Assembly: GCF_011761345.1 (NCBI RefSeq)
Contig: NZ_JAASRY010000001.1
Location: forward strand, 992,001 to 1,056,000
Source of the DNA: Thalassobacillus devorans
GTDB taxonomy: Bacteria; Bacillota; Bacilli; Bacillales; Halobacillaceae
DNA length: 64,000 bases
Reading direction: 5' to 3'
Shown: positions 47,835 to 56,376 of the stretch, piece by piece
Position numbering within the stretch: position 1 is the first letter of the stretch
How the letters are laid out: each line of letters begins with the position of its first letter
Made by a program: the position numbers and the translations under genes
The notes under the pieces: model-generated
Database searches by the model: none
Told to the model about the DNA's origin: nothing
The model's input: only the letters and a program-made list of their open reading frames with translations

Positions 47835-48782
47835 GTGAAAATTACCGAATTGAAATATCCCCATGACTTTAATAAAGAAGATTTCCCCCCTTCTGTTCTG
47901 GCCCTCGGCTTTTTTGATGGTGTCCATAAAGGCCATCAGGAGCTGATTAACACTGCTGTGGAAAAGGCAAGGGAAACGGGACTAAACAGTGCTGTGATGA
48001 CATTTTACCCTCATCCATCCGTTGTATTGAAAAAACAGGAACAGCACGTTGCCTACATTACCCCTATGAGGGAGAAGCAGCAAGTTCTTGAGGAACTAGG
48101 CGTCGAGCAATTGTTCATCGTTAAATTTGACGAACAGCTGGCTGATTTATTGCCGCAGGAATTTGTTGATCACTTTCTCATTCAATTGAATGTACGGCAT
48201 GTAGTGGCAGGGTTTGATTACAGCTATGGGAGGATGGGGCGTGGCAATATGGAAACTTTGCCGTTCCATTCCAGGGGGATGTTTGACCAGACAGTGATTG
48301 ATAAAGTGGAAGATCATGGAGAAAAAATCAGCTCTACCCGAATTCGCCGTGAATTGAAGCAAGGGAACATGGAAGAGGTAGCCCGGCTGCTTGCACGTCC
48401 TTTTTCTACGTATGGGAAGGTAGTACAGGGAGATCAACGAGGAAGGACCATTGGCTTTCCAACAGCAAATATAGCATTGAATGAAGATTACCTGCTGCCA
48501 AAGGTAGGGGTGTATGCTGTCCGTGTAAAATATAAGGGAAAACTTTATCAAGGGATGGCCAACCTTGGGTTTAAACCTACCTTTAACGAAGAGGCAGAGA
48601 AACCTAATTTAGAAGTGTATATTTTTGACTTTTCTGGAAATATTTACAACGAAGGAATCGATGTTTACTGGCATGCATTCATCCGTGATGAAAAGAAGTT
48701 TAACGGGGTGGATGCCCTTGTGGAGCAATTAAAACAGGATGAAAGAAATATCCGTCAATTTTTCGTAGAGAACATGAACTAA
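47835..48782 (+). CDS. ribF: Bifunctional riboflavin kinase/FMN adenylyltransferase
   Basis: 315 aa. Converts riboflavin to FMN and FAD. The N-terminal nucleotidyltransferase has LGFFDGVHKGHQ (about 24-35) and the ISSTRIRRELKQG motif (about 165-177). The C-terminal kinase has GRTIGFPTANI (about 203-213) and YQGMANLGFKPTF. GTG at 47835 is preferred over GTG at 47826, which overlaps the ribosome site. Confidence 0.95.
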   Translation: MKITELKYPHDFNKEDFPPSVLALGFFDGVHKGHQELINTAVEKARETGLNSAVMTFYPHPSVVLKKQEQHVAYITPMREKQQVLEELGVEQLFIVKFDEQLADLLPQEFVDHFLIQLNVRHVVAGFDYSYGRMGRGNMETLPFHSRGMFDQTVIDKVEDHGEKISSTRIRRELKQGNMEEVARLLARPFSTYGKVVQGDQRGRTIGFPTANIALNEDYLLPKVGVYAVRVKYKGKLYQGMANLGFKPTFNEEAEKPNLEVYIFDFSGNIYNEGIDVYWHAFIRDEKKFNGVDALVEQLKQDERNIRQFFVENMN

Positions 48783-48904
48783 TCCTTGCATTTTTGCAGC
48801 AAAAGTTGTACCCTTAAATACGGAACCTTCGCTTGGCAACGCGTGTCTCCAACGCTTGCTCGGGGAAAGGGAATTTTTATAGAAATCCAGGAGGTGTAGC
48901 CGAA
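48783..48904 (+). promoter_or_regulatory. rpsO upstream leader region
   Basis: A 122-bp gap with the small stem GCGT/ACGC (48841-48844/48852-48855) inside a wider CCTT/AAGG pair (48826-48829/48867-48870), then the strong ribosome site AGGAGGTG. S15 regulates its own mRNA through leader structures in several bacteria; whether this one does is inference. Confidence 0.35.
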
Positions 48905-49174
48905 ATGGCAATCACACAAGAACGTAAAAACGAAATCATTAATGAGTATAAGACTCATGACAACGACACTGGTTCTCCAGAAGTACAGATCGCTGTACTT
49001 ACTGAGCAGATCACCAGCTTGAATGAGCATTTGCGTACGCATAAGAAAGACCATCATTCTCGTCGTGGTTTGTTGAAAATGGTAGGTAAGCGTCGTAACC
49101 TTTTGAACTACCTACGTAAAAATGATGTTACACGTTACCGCGAGTTGATTAAGAGTCTTGGCTTGCGTCGTTAA
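48905..49174 (+). CDS. rpsO: 30S ribosomal protein S15
   Basis: 89 aa, canonical. Signatures [19 protein letters not shown] (about 18-36) and [20 protein letters not shown] (about 50-69). The ATG at 48905 is 8 bp after AGGAGGTG; the upstream in-frame extension is leader sequence. Followed by a perfect terminator. Confidence 0.98.
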   Translation: MAITQERKNEIINEYKTHDNDTGSPEVQIAVLTEQITSLNEHLRTHKKDHHSRRGLLKMVGKRRNLLNYLRKNDVTRYRELIKSLGLRR

Positions 49175-49184
49175 TGGTAAAGAC

Positions 49185-49212
49185 AAAAAGCGGGAGTTAA
49201 TCCCGCTTTTTC
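49185..49212 (+). terminator. Terminator after rpsO
   Basis: Perfect 11-bp stem AAAAAGCGGGA (49185-49195)/TCCCGCTTTTT (49201-49211). Confidence 0.92.
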
Positions 49213-49285
49213 TGTATGTTTGCATACATAAAGGTGCAGCTGGACGCTGTATACTTTAAATTCATGTATATTCCCGAAGCAGACA

Positions 49286-49323
49286 GCTCATGCTTTTTAT
49301 AGAAATAGGAAAAGCTAATGAGC
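49286..49323 (+). promoter_or_regulatory. Leader hairpin upstream of pnp
   Basis: GCTCAT-G-CTTTT (49286-49297) pairs with AAAAG-CTA-ATGAGC (49310-49323). It lies about 60 bp before the pnp start. PNPase autoregulation through a 5' stem-loop is known in enterobacteria; relevance here is inference. Confidence 0.4.
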
Positions 49324-49386
49324 ATACAGGCTATACAAGGAATCGTGTTCACTTAACAGTTGTTATTGAGAGGAGTATTAAAAGTT

Positions 49387-51513
49387 ATGGCAGAAGAAAA
49401 GCAAATTTTTTCGATCGAAGTTGGCGGTCGGACATTCTCCATCGAAGTAGGAGAATTAGCCAAGCAGGCTAATGGAGCCTGTATGGTACGCTACGGAGAT
49501 ACATCCGTTTTGTCCACTGCGACTGGATCTAAAGAACCGAAAGATCTACCTTTCTTTCCGTTGACTGTCAATTATGAAGAACGTCTATATGCAGTTGGGA
49601 AAATTCCAGGAGGATTCATTAAAAGGGAAGGTCGTCCGAGCGACAAAGCAGTTCTCGCCTCCCGTTTGATTGACCGTCCTATCCGTCCAATGTTTCCGGA
49701 TGGCTTCCGTAATGATGTTCAGGTCATCAGCACCGTGATGAGTGTAGACCAGGATTGTTCTTCGGAAATGGCAGCCATGCTTGGTTCATCATTGTCTTTG
49801 GGCATTTCAGATATCCCATTCGCCGGTCCAATTGCTGGAGTGATTGTCGGACGTATTGATGGAGAGTTTGTCATCAACCCGACAACGGAACAGCAGGATA
49901 AAAGCGACATCAACTTGACGGTTGCTGGTACGAAGGATGCTGTCAACATGGTAGAAGCGGGAGCATTGGAAGTTCCTGAAGAAGACATGCTGGAAGCAAT
50001 CATGTTCGGTCATGAAGAAATCAAACGCCTGGTGGCATTCCAGGAAGAAGTGATCGAAGCAGTTGGAAAAGAAAAGATGGAAGTGACACTGGTTGACCTC
50101 GACCAGGAATTGAAACAGCAGCTGGAAGCTGACGTCAAAGAAACTATGGTCAAAGCTATCCAGACGCACGAAAAGAAAGCCCGCGAACAAGCTATCGATA
50201 CAGCTAAAAAAGAGATTATCGCCAGCTACGAAGAACAGGAAGCTGATGAAGAAACAATCAAGAAAGTAAAAGCTATTTTAGATGATATGGTGAAAGAGGA
50301 AGTACGCCGCCTGATTACAAAAGAAAAGGTACGTCCAGATGGCCGTAGTCCTGAAGAAATCCGGCCACTGTCCTCCCGTGTTGGTGTCTTGCCTCGCACC
50401 CATGGTTCCGGATTGTTCACACGTGGACAGACGCAGGCATTAAGTATTTGTACGCTGGGGCCCCTGGGTGACGTTCAGATTCTTGATGGATTGGACCTGG
50501 AAGAATCCAAGCGTTTCATGCATCACTATAACTTCCCGCATTTCTCTGTAGGTGAAACAGGGCCGATTCGTGGACCGGGACGTCGTGAAATTGGACATGG
50601 AGCTTTAGGTGAACGTGCATTGGAAGTTGTCATACCTTCTGAAGCAGACTTCCCTTATACGATCCGTCTGGTATCAGAAGTTCTAGAATCTAATGGCTCT
50701 ACTTCTCAGGCAAGTATCTGTGCAAGTACATTAGCTATGATGGACGCAGGTGTACCGATCAAGGCACCTGTAGCTGGTATCGCTATGGGACTCGTAAAGT
50801 CTGGTGAAGATTATACGATTCTAAGTGATATCCAGGGAATGGAAGACTTCCTTGGCGATATGGACTTTAAAGTGGCAGGTACATCAAAGGGTGTCACGGC
50901 TCTTCAGATGGATATTAAAATTGAAGGACTTTCGCGTGAAATTCTGGAAGAAGCATTGACTCAGGCTAAGAAGGGCCGTATGCACATTTTGGATAGCATG
51001 CTGGCTACAATCCCTGAATACCGTCAGGAGCTTTCTCAGTATGCGCCTAAGATACTGACGATGCAGATTAAACCGGATAAAATCCGTGATGTTATCGGTC
51101 CAAGTGGAAAGCAGATCAATAAGATTATTGAAGATACAGGTGTCAAAATCGATATCGAGCAGGACGGTAAAGTCTTCATTTCTTCTACTGATGCAGAAAT
51201 GAACTTGAAAGCGAAACAGATCATCGAGGATATCGTTCGTGAAGTAGAAGTCGGTGAAGTATATGAAGGAAAAGTGAAGCGGATTGAAAAATTCGGTGCC
51301 TTCGTAGAACTTTTCAAAGGAAAAGACGGCCTTGTACACATTTCAGAAATGGCTGAAGAACGCATCGGAAAAGTGGAAGATGTTGCGAAAATCGGTGATA
51401 TGCTGAAAGTGAAAGTCAAGGAAATCGACAACCAGGGACGCGTCAACCTTTCCCGCAAAGCTGTACTGGTTGAAGAAAAGAAAAAGCAGGAAAAAGAAAA
51501 TAGCGATGCATAA
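49387..51513 (+). CDS. pnp: Polynucleotide phosphorylase
   Basis: 708 aa. Phosphorolytic 3'-5' exoribonuclease of the RNA degradosome. Two RNase PH domains (about 10-230 and 310-545), the second with the [16 protein letters not shown] motif near 396. KH domain [20 protein letters not shown] (about 568-587) and a C-terminal S1 domain (about 622-692). Preceded by GAGAGGAG. The extended frame from 49360 is leader. Confidence 0.97.
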   Translation: MAEEKQIFSIEVGGRTFSIEVGELAKQANGACMVRYGDTSVLSTATGSKEPKDLPFFPLTVNYEERLYAVGKIPGGFIKREGRPSDKAVLASRLIDRPIRPMFPDGFRNDVQVISTVMSVDQDCSSEMAAMLGSSLSLGISDIPFAGPIAGVIVGRIDGEFVINPTTEQQDKSDINLTVAGTKDAVNMVEAGALEVPEEDMLEAIMFGHEEIKRLVAFQEEVIEAVGKEKMEVTLVDLDQELKQQLEADVKETMVKAIQTHEKKAREQAIDTAKKEIIASYEEQEADEETIKKVKAILDDMVKEEVRRLITKEKVRPDGRSPEEIRPLSSRVGVLPRTHGSGLFTRGQTQALSICTLGPLGDVQILDGLDLEESKRFMHHYNFPHFSVGETGPIRGPGRREIGHGALGERALEVVIPSEADFPYTIRLVSEVLESNGSTSQASICASTLAMMDAGVPIKAPVAGIAMGLVKSGEDYTILSDIQGMEDFLGDMDFKVAGTSKGVTALQMDIKIEGLSREILEEALTQAKKGRMHILDSMLATIPEYRQELSQYAPKILTMQIKPDKIRDVIGPSGKQINKIIEDTGVKIDIEQDGKVFISSTDAEMNLKAKQIIEDIVREVEVGEVYEGKVKRIEKFGAFVELFKGKDGLVHISEMAEERIGKVEDVAKIGDMLKVKVKEIDNQGRVNLSRKAVLVEEKKKQEKENSDA

Positions 51514-51517
51514 TTGA

Positions 51518-51548
51518 AAAGAAGCTGGACATCCAGTTTCTTTTTTTA
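51518..51548 (+). terminator. Terminator after pnp
   Basis: GAAGCTGG (51521-51528)/CCAGTTTC (51533-51540) with one wobble pair, followed by a run of seven T. Confidence 0.85.
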
Positions 51549-51629
51549 CTTTAAAAAAGATTTACTAATTTAAAGGTAAAAGAAAACTTAGGCTTTCGCC
51601 ATAAGGACTTAAACCGTTTTTCTAAAATG

Positions 51630-51635
51630 TATAAT
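51630..51635 (+). promoter_or_regulatory. Candidate -10 element of ylxY
   Basis: Perfect TATAAT at 51630-51635, preceded by TG, 56 bp before the ylxY start. The -35 region is poor. Confidence 0.4.
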
Positions 51636-51690
51636 AAAAGTTCTAACTCGTCCTTTCTGTCCATAAGGTAACGATAAGGGGGAGTTTGTA

Positions 51691-52626
51691 ATGAAATGGA
51701 GATACATAGGAATAAGCGTCATAGCTTTGATCATCATCTATTTTTCCATGGCTGCAAGACCTCTCTCTTATACCCATGTGTTTGCTCCATTAACCGCCTC
51801 TATGGAAACCACAAACCTCTATAAAGAAATAGAAACCAAAAAAGGAGATTATGATTTACCCGCCCAAGACGCCTATATAGATAAAGTCTGGAAAAAAACA
51901 CCTGGACTCGAAGGCAGGAAAGTGAATGTGAAAAAGTCTTATGAGAAAATGAAAAAAGTGAATACTTTTGATGAAGATAAATTGGTCTACGATTCAGTGG
52001 CGCCAGAAGTATCATTAGAGGACCTGCCTGCCTCTCCCATCTACCGCGGTCATCCTGAGAAAGAGATGGTTACTTTCCTGATTAATGTCTCTTGGGGAGA
52101 AGAGCATATACCAGATATGTTAAAGACATTGAAAGAAAAAAAGGTAAAGGCTAACTTCTTCATTGACGGGCAATTTGCTGAGAAAAACCCTGACCTAGTC
52201 AAGATGATTAAAGAGGAAGGTCATATAATTGGAAATCATGCATACAATCACCCTGATATGAGTAGAATGGACAGTGGTCAAATACAAGAACAAATAGAAA
52301 GGACCAACCAGGTCATCACATCGCTTATAGATGAAACCCCAAAATGGTTTGCTCCACCTTCAGGAAGCTACAACAAAGCGGTAGTAGATACAGCAGCTGC
52401 GTTGGAGATGGAAACCATATTGTGGACCGTTGATACCGTTGATTGGAAAAAGCCAACCCAGCAAGTTATGGTGCAACGAGTGGTTTCAAAAATACACCCC
52501 GGAGCAATGGTATTGATGCACCCGACCCATGTAACTGCTCAAAGTCTCGAAGTAATGATCGATCAAATCAGAGAGAAAGGGCTAAAAGTCAGTGACATTG
52601 AATCTTTATTGAGTGAATCAAGATGA
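51691..52626 (+). CDS. ylxY: YlxY-type polysaccharide deacetylase-like (NodB fold) protein
   Basis: 311 aa. N-terminal signal-anchor helix (about 3-22), then a NodB-fold domain (about 125-300). The metal-site HAYNHP motif (about 189-194) and the WFAPPSGSYN motif are present. The usual first motif TFDDG is replaced by INVSWGEEHIP, so the catalytic Asp pair is missing. The gene is conserved between pnp and ymxH in spore formers. It may bind rather than deacetylate glycan, or use a different mechanism. The ATG at 51691 follows AAGGGGGAG. Confidence 0.88.
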   Translation: MKWRYIGISVIALIIIYFSMAARPLSYTHVFAPLTASMETTNLYKEIETKKGDYDLPAQDAYIDKVWKKTPGLEGRKVNVKKSYEKMKKVNTFDEDKLVYDSVAPEVSLEDLPASPIYRGHPEKEMVTFLINVSWGEEHIPDMLKTLKEKKVKANFFIDGQFAEKNPDLVKMIKEEGHIIGNHAYNHPDMSRMDSGQIQEQIERTNQVITSLIDETPKWFAPPSGSYNKAVVDTAAALEMETILWTVDTVDWKKPTQQVMVQRVVSKIHPGAMVLMHPTHVTAQSLEVMIDQIREKGLKVSDIESLLSESR

Positions 52627-52644
52627 AAGAAGGAGTGGCAGCTG

Positions 52645-52884
52645 ATGAGGTTCAAAAGTTTGAGCGGTAAGGAAATTGTCGATGTATCCAGTGGCACGAA
52701 GCTTGGAATTTTAGGGCAGACCGATTTAGAGATAGATGAAAAAACCGGGGAAATCAAATCATTCGTCATACCAGAATACAAGTGGTTCGGAGTTAAATCA
52801 GGACACGAAGGCCACCGGATAACCTGGAATGAAATTATCCGTGTCGGAGAAGACATGATCCTGATTCAGCCAAAAAAAGGATAA
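52645..52884 (+). CDS. ymxH: YmxH/YlmC PRC-barrel sporulation protein
   Basis: 79 aa. PRC-barrel pattern FKSLSGKEIVDVSSGTKLGI (about 3-22) and FVIPEYKWFG with ITWNEIIRVGEDMIL. The YlmC/YmxH family is found in spore formers; its role is unclear. In B. subtilis the M16 peptidase gene mlpA lies between ylxY and ymxH; here the gap is only 18 bp. Confidence 0.9.
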   Translation: MRFKSLSGKEIVDVSSGTKLGILGQTDLEIDEKTGEIKSFVIPEYKWFGVKSGHEGHRITWNEIIRVGEDMILIQPKKG

Positions 52885-52912
52885 GAGATTCTTATATAAG
52901 TATTACAAATAG

Positions 52913-52951
52913 AGGTGCCGATCGAATAACGATCGGTGCCTTTTTATTTTT
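52913..52951 (+). terminator. Terminator after ymxH
   Basis: GGTGCCGATCG (52914-52924)/CGATCGGTGCC (52930-52940) with two wobble pairs and a 5-nt loop, followed by TTTTTATTTTTTT. Confidence 0.9.
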
Positions 52952-53001
52952 TTGCAAAACCTTACTTATATATAGATTCAGCTAGGTGGAGATGTATCTT
53001 T

Positions 53002-53545
53002 TTTTACGTCATAAACTTCAACTTATTCCACTAAAGGACCGAAAAGTCGAAGACTTGATTTCAAGATATCTAGGGTTCTTTACCATAAAAGTGTCATGGG
53101 CGGCTGGGAAACTACTCGCTTTCCTGTGGGGGAACTGGCGAGCTTCCTCGGGTTATTGCCCTGTGGGATCTCGCCTAGATCCTTCACATCCGAAGAATGA
53201 GAGCAACGAACATTTGAAGAGCTCTTCTACTTTTAATGGATAATTGAACAAAGGCAAGGTTTTAAGCTCACATTTTATGCGTAGCTCACTCTTTGTTTGA
53301 AGAACGTTATACCGTTGTTTCCGTTACTCCCACCAACGCAAGGAGGTCCGGGAAATTGCGAGACTCCTATGGGATGAACATGATCGGTGAGATCCCGGAA
53401 GGCGAAGCCTGAGGAAGCTCACCCCATGCCCATGGAAAGCGAGTGATTTCCCGGACCTCCAAACGCTCAACACCATAACGGAAACAGTTTCTCTTGAAAC
53501 TGAGTCTTCAGCAAAAAGGAGCTTATCTGTAATATCAACCCTGAG
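53002..53545. repeat. Composite palindromic intergenic repeat, copy 4 (E/F)
   Basis: Left side has the R end (CCGAAAAGTCGAAGACTTGA near 53039-53058, with the TTATTCCAC flank also seen in copy 1). The right side has the L end in reverse (TTGAAACTGAGTCTTC at 53494-53509, then GGAGCTTATCTGTAATATCAAC matching copy 3's left arm). Contains a partial B-type core with hairpin GGCGAG (53137-53142)/CTCGCC (53170-53175), truncated after GATCCTTCACAT, and the complete palindrome F. The insert site is empty in both units. Confidence 0.8.
53316..53486. repeat. Palindromic unit F (171 bp) within composite copy 4
   Basis: Outer 11-bp repeats TGTTTCCGTTA (53316-53326)/TAACGGAAACA (53476-53486), inner perfect 15-bp repeats GGAGGTCCGGGAAAT (53342-53356)/ATTTCCCGGACCTCC (53446-53460), and central hairpin GGTGAG (53386-53391)/CTCACC (53418-53423) with GGCGAAGCC at its tip. 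Confidence 0.85.
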
Positions 53546-53641
53546 GAAATCCCCCTATACTTTGGAATGTTTCTCCATGTCCCATTTCAATTTTAATAAT
53601 CGACACCTTCCTATCTTTCATCTTTGCCAGTGATACAAGGA

Positions 53642-53668
53642 ACGAACAATCCGCTCCTACATAGGATA
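53642..53668 (+). promoter_or_regulatory. Candidate sigma-K promoter of dpaAB
   Basis: CATAGGATA at 53660-53668 matches the sigma-K -10 consensus CATANNNTA exactly, with AC at 53642-53643 as -35 at 16-bp spacing. dpaAB are sigma-K genes expressed in the mother cell in B. subtilis. Confidence 0.6.
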
Positions 53669-53710
53669 GAGGGAGAACGTGAAGCACCAATGCAAAAGGA
53701 GGTGTCCGGT

Positions 53711-54610
53711 ATGCTGACCGGATGGAATGTGGCAATCCTCGGCGGGGATGCAAGACAAATCGAAATGATCCGCAAGCTGAGTGAATGGGATGCCTCACTT
53801 CACTTAATAGGTTTCGACCAACTAGATTACGGCTTCACCGGAGCAAACCATATCGATATGGATGATGAAGAAGTAGAAAAATTTGACGTAGTCATTCTTC
53901 CTGTGGCGGGGACAGATGAAAACGGCAATATTGATAGTATCTTTTCCAATCAACAAATGGCGCTCGATGAGGACTGGGTGACACGGACAAAAGACGACTG
54001 TATCTTCCTGACAGGTATAGCCAATAAATATTTAACTGATTTAATGGATAAGACTGATCGTAGGTTGGTTCCTTTACTATCCCGTGATGATGTGGCGATT
54101 TATAATTCTGTCCCTACAGTAGAAGGGGCAATCATGATGGTTATCCAAAATACTGATTTCACTATACATTCTTCCAGAGTCCATGTCCTTGGTTTAGGAA
54201 GAGTGGGAATGAGTGTCGCGCGTGCTTTCCATGGTCTTGGCGCAAAAGTACATGTAGGGGTAAGAAAGCCAGCCCATTACGCAAGAGTACAGGAAATGGG
54301 GCTTGTTCCGTTCTATTTGAATAATTTAGAAAAAAATGCAGAAAACAGCGACATCATGATCAACACTATCCCGGCTCCGATAATAAACGCTTCTGTAATA
54401 AGAAAAATGCCCAGTCACACGTTCATTTTAGATTTGGCGTCTAAACCAGGAGGAACAGACTTCCGCTATGCAGAGAAACGTGGCATAAAAGCGATCATCG
54501 CCCCTAGTCTCCCGGGAATTGTAGCTCCTAAAACTGCCGGCAGGATTTTAGCGAACACAGTTTCGCAGATTTTAAAAGATTACAAGCGAAAGGATGGAGA
54601 ATCTAAATGA
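53711..54610 (+). CDS. dpaA: Dipicolinate synthase subunit A
   Basis: 299 aa. With DpaB converts dihydrodipicolinate to dipicolinic acid in the mother cell for spore heat resistance. N-terminal VAILGGDARQIEMIRKLSEW (about 6-25) and the Rossmann motif VLGLGRVGMSVARAFHGLGA (about 158-177). The ATG at 53711 follows AAAAGGAGGTG; the frame is open upstream to 53624, but that part overlaps the promoter and lacks homology. Overlaps dpaB by 4 bp. Confidence 0.96.
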   Translation: MLTGWNVAILGGDARQIEMIRKLSEWDASLHLIGFDQLDYGFTGANHIDMDDEEVEKFDVVILPVAGTDENGNIDSIFSNQQMALDEDWVTRTKDDCIFLTGIANKYLTDLMDKTDRRLVPLLSRDDVAIYNSVPTVEGAIMMVIQNTDFTIHSSRVHVLGLGRVGMSVARAFHGLGAKVHVGVRKPAHYARVQEMGLVPFYLNNLEKNAENSDIMINTIPAPIINASVIRKMPSHTFILDLASKPGGTDFRYAEKRGIKAIIAPSLPGIVAPKTAGRILANTVSQILKDYKRKDGESK

Positions 54611-55206
54611 GTCTTTCAGGGAAAACGATCGGCTTCGGATTAACGGGATCACATTGTACGTATGATGCTGTCTTTCCAGAAATCAAGCGCTTAGTGGATA
54701 TGCAAGCGAAAGTGATACCGATTCTCTCCTATACGGTACAAAAGACGGATACCAGGTTCGGGGATGCGACAGACCACTTGAAAAAGTTGAAGGAATTGAC
54801 CGGTGAAGAACCGATCATGACCATTCCGGATGCGGAGCCGTTAGGACCTAAACGCCCCCTCGACTGCATGGTAATTGCCCCGCTTACGGGCAATTCCATG
54901 AGCAAAATGGCTAATGCATTGACGGACTCCCCGGTATTGATGGCAGCCAAAGCAACATTAAGGAATGGAGGACCCGTAGTTCTCGGAATTTCCACGAATG
55001 ATGCACTAGGGTTAAATGGAGTCAATCTAATGAGGTTGATGGCTACGAAGAATATCTATTTTATACCTTACGGGCAGGATGACCCATATAAAAAACCGAA
55101 CTCCCTTGTCGCAGATATGACAAAATTACCGGAAACAGTAGAGGCGGCCATTGCTGGCAGGCAGAAACAACCTGTTTTACTCCAGCGTCATTTTGAAGAT
55201 GCATAG
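54607..55206 (+). CDS. dpaB: Dipicolinate synthase subunit B (flavoprotein)
   Basis: 199 aa. Flavoprotein-fold partner of DpaA. N-terminal GKTIGFGLTGSHCTYDAVFP (about 5-24) and VIAPLTGNSMSKMANALTDS (about 89-108). Translationally coupled to dpaA. Confidence 0.96.
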   Translation: MSLSGKTIGFGLTGSHCTYDAVFPEIKRLVDMQAKVIPILSYTVQKTDTRFGDATDHLKKLKELTGEEPIMTIPDAEPLGPKRPLDCMVIAPLTGNSMSKMANALTDSPVLMAAKATLRNGGPVVLGISTNDALGLNGVNLMRLMATKNIYFIPYGQDDPYKKPNSLVADMTKLPETVEAAIAGRQKQPVLLQRHFEDA

Positions 55207-55257
55207 AATATCGCTAACATCAACTCCCCTTATTATGATAGAATACAAGAAGTGACT

Positions 55258-55283
55258 CTATTTCAGAGAATTTTCAATTATTC
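55258..55283 (+). promoter_or_regulatory. Candidate overlapping CodY boxes upstream of asd
   Basis: CTATTTCAGAGAATT (55258-55272) matches the CodY consensus AATTTTCWGAAAATT at 11 of 15 positions. AATTTTCAATTATTC (55269-55283) matches at 10 of 15 and overlaps it. They lie just downstream of possible -10 sequences (TATGAT, 55234) and 23 bp before the asd ATG, a placement suited to repression. Confidence 0.4.
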
Positions 55284-55305
55284 AAACGAGAAAGGGGACA
55301 CGGAT

Positions 55306-56352
55306 ATGAGTCAGTCAAAACAATACAACGTAGCAGTAGTAGGTGCCACAGGCGCTGTTGGTCAGAAAATGATAGAAACATTGGCAGATCGTGACTTTCC
55401 AATCAAAAGTCTGAAGCTGCTTTCTTCCTCGCGTTCAGCGGGTAAGAAAATTTCTTATAAAGGTGAAGAAATTACAGTAGAAGAAGCTAAACCTGAAAGC
55501 TTTGAAGGAGTTGATATCGCCCTATTTTCTGCTGGCGGTTCCATTTCTAAAAAGCTGGCTCCTGAAGCCGTAAAACGAGGAGCAGTTGTGGTGGATAATA
55601 CAAGTGCTTATCGTATGGATCCGGAGGTACCGCTTGTCGTACCTGAAGTAAATAAAGAAGATATCAAAGAGCACAAAGGAATTATTGCTAATCCGAACTG
55701 TTCCACAATCCAAATGGTAGCAGCATTGGAACCGATCAAAGATGCTTACGGATTAACCAGGGTAATCGTATCTACCTATCAGGCTGTTTCAGGCTCTGGT
55801 ACAGAAGCAATCGAAGAATTGCGCGAACAATCGCAGTCCTTCTTGAACGGAGAAGATATGAAGGCAGAAATCCTTCCCGTCAAAGGTGATGAGAAACATT
55901 ATCCAATCGCGTTTAACGCGTTACCGCAAATCGACACCTTTGAAGAGAATGGTTATACCTTTGAAGAAATGAAAATGATTAACGAAACGAAGAAAATCAT
56001 GCACGCGGAAGACTTGTCTGTAGCAGCTACATGCGTAAGACTACCGATATTCACATCTCATGCGGAAAGTGTATATATTGAAACAGAGAAAGAAGGACTA
56101 TCAGTTGAGGATCTACATCAATCCTTGAAAAATGCACCTGGCATCGTATTGGAGGACGAACCGGCGACTCAAACGTATCCTACTCCGCTAAGCGCAGCAG
56201 AAAAACGGGATGTGTTTGTAGGCAGGATAAGAAAAGACCTGGACCAGACAAATGGTTTCCATCTTTGGATCGTCTCTGATAATCTATTAAAGGGAGCGGC
56301 TTGGAATTCTGTACAGATCGCAGAACAACTAGTTGCTAATGATTGGTTGTAA
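55306..56352 (+). CDS. asd: Aspartate-semialdehyde dehydrogenase
   Basis: 348 aa. Reduces aspartyl phosphate to the semialdehyde for lysine, diaminopimelate, threonine and methionine. NADP motif [12 protein letters not shown] (about 10-21), active-site Cys in NPNCSTIQM (about 131), and [15 protein letters not shown] region. The ATG at 55306 follows AAAGGGGAC. First of asd-dapG-dapA. Confidence 0.97.
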   Translation: MSQSKQYNVAVVGATGAVGQKMIETLADRDFPIKSLKLLSSSRSAGKKISYKGEEITVEEAKPESFEGVDIALFSAGGSISKKLAPEAVKRGAVVVDNTSAYRMDPEVPLVVPEVNKEDIKEHKGIIANPNCSTIQMVAALEPIKDAYGLTRVIVSTYQAVSGSGTEAIEELREQSQSFLNGEDMKAEILPVKGDEKHYPIAFNALPQIDTFEENGYTFEEMKMINETKKIMHAEDLSVAATCVRLPIFTSHAESVYIETEKEGLSVEDLHQSLKNAPGIVLEDEPATQTYPTPLSAAEKRDVFVGRIRKDLDQTNGFHLWIVSDNLLKGAAWNSVQIAEQLVANDWL

Positions 56353-56376
56353 TTTCTTAGTTGATGGGGTGTCAAC

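Noticed and set aside
49350-49372. TTAACAGTTGTTATTGA before pnp as another repeat terminus
   Set aside because: It resembles the CTGTTAAA...TTGTTATTGAT end, but there is no partner arm or repeat body nearby; probably chance in AT-rich DNA.
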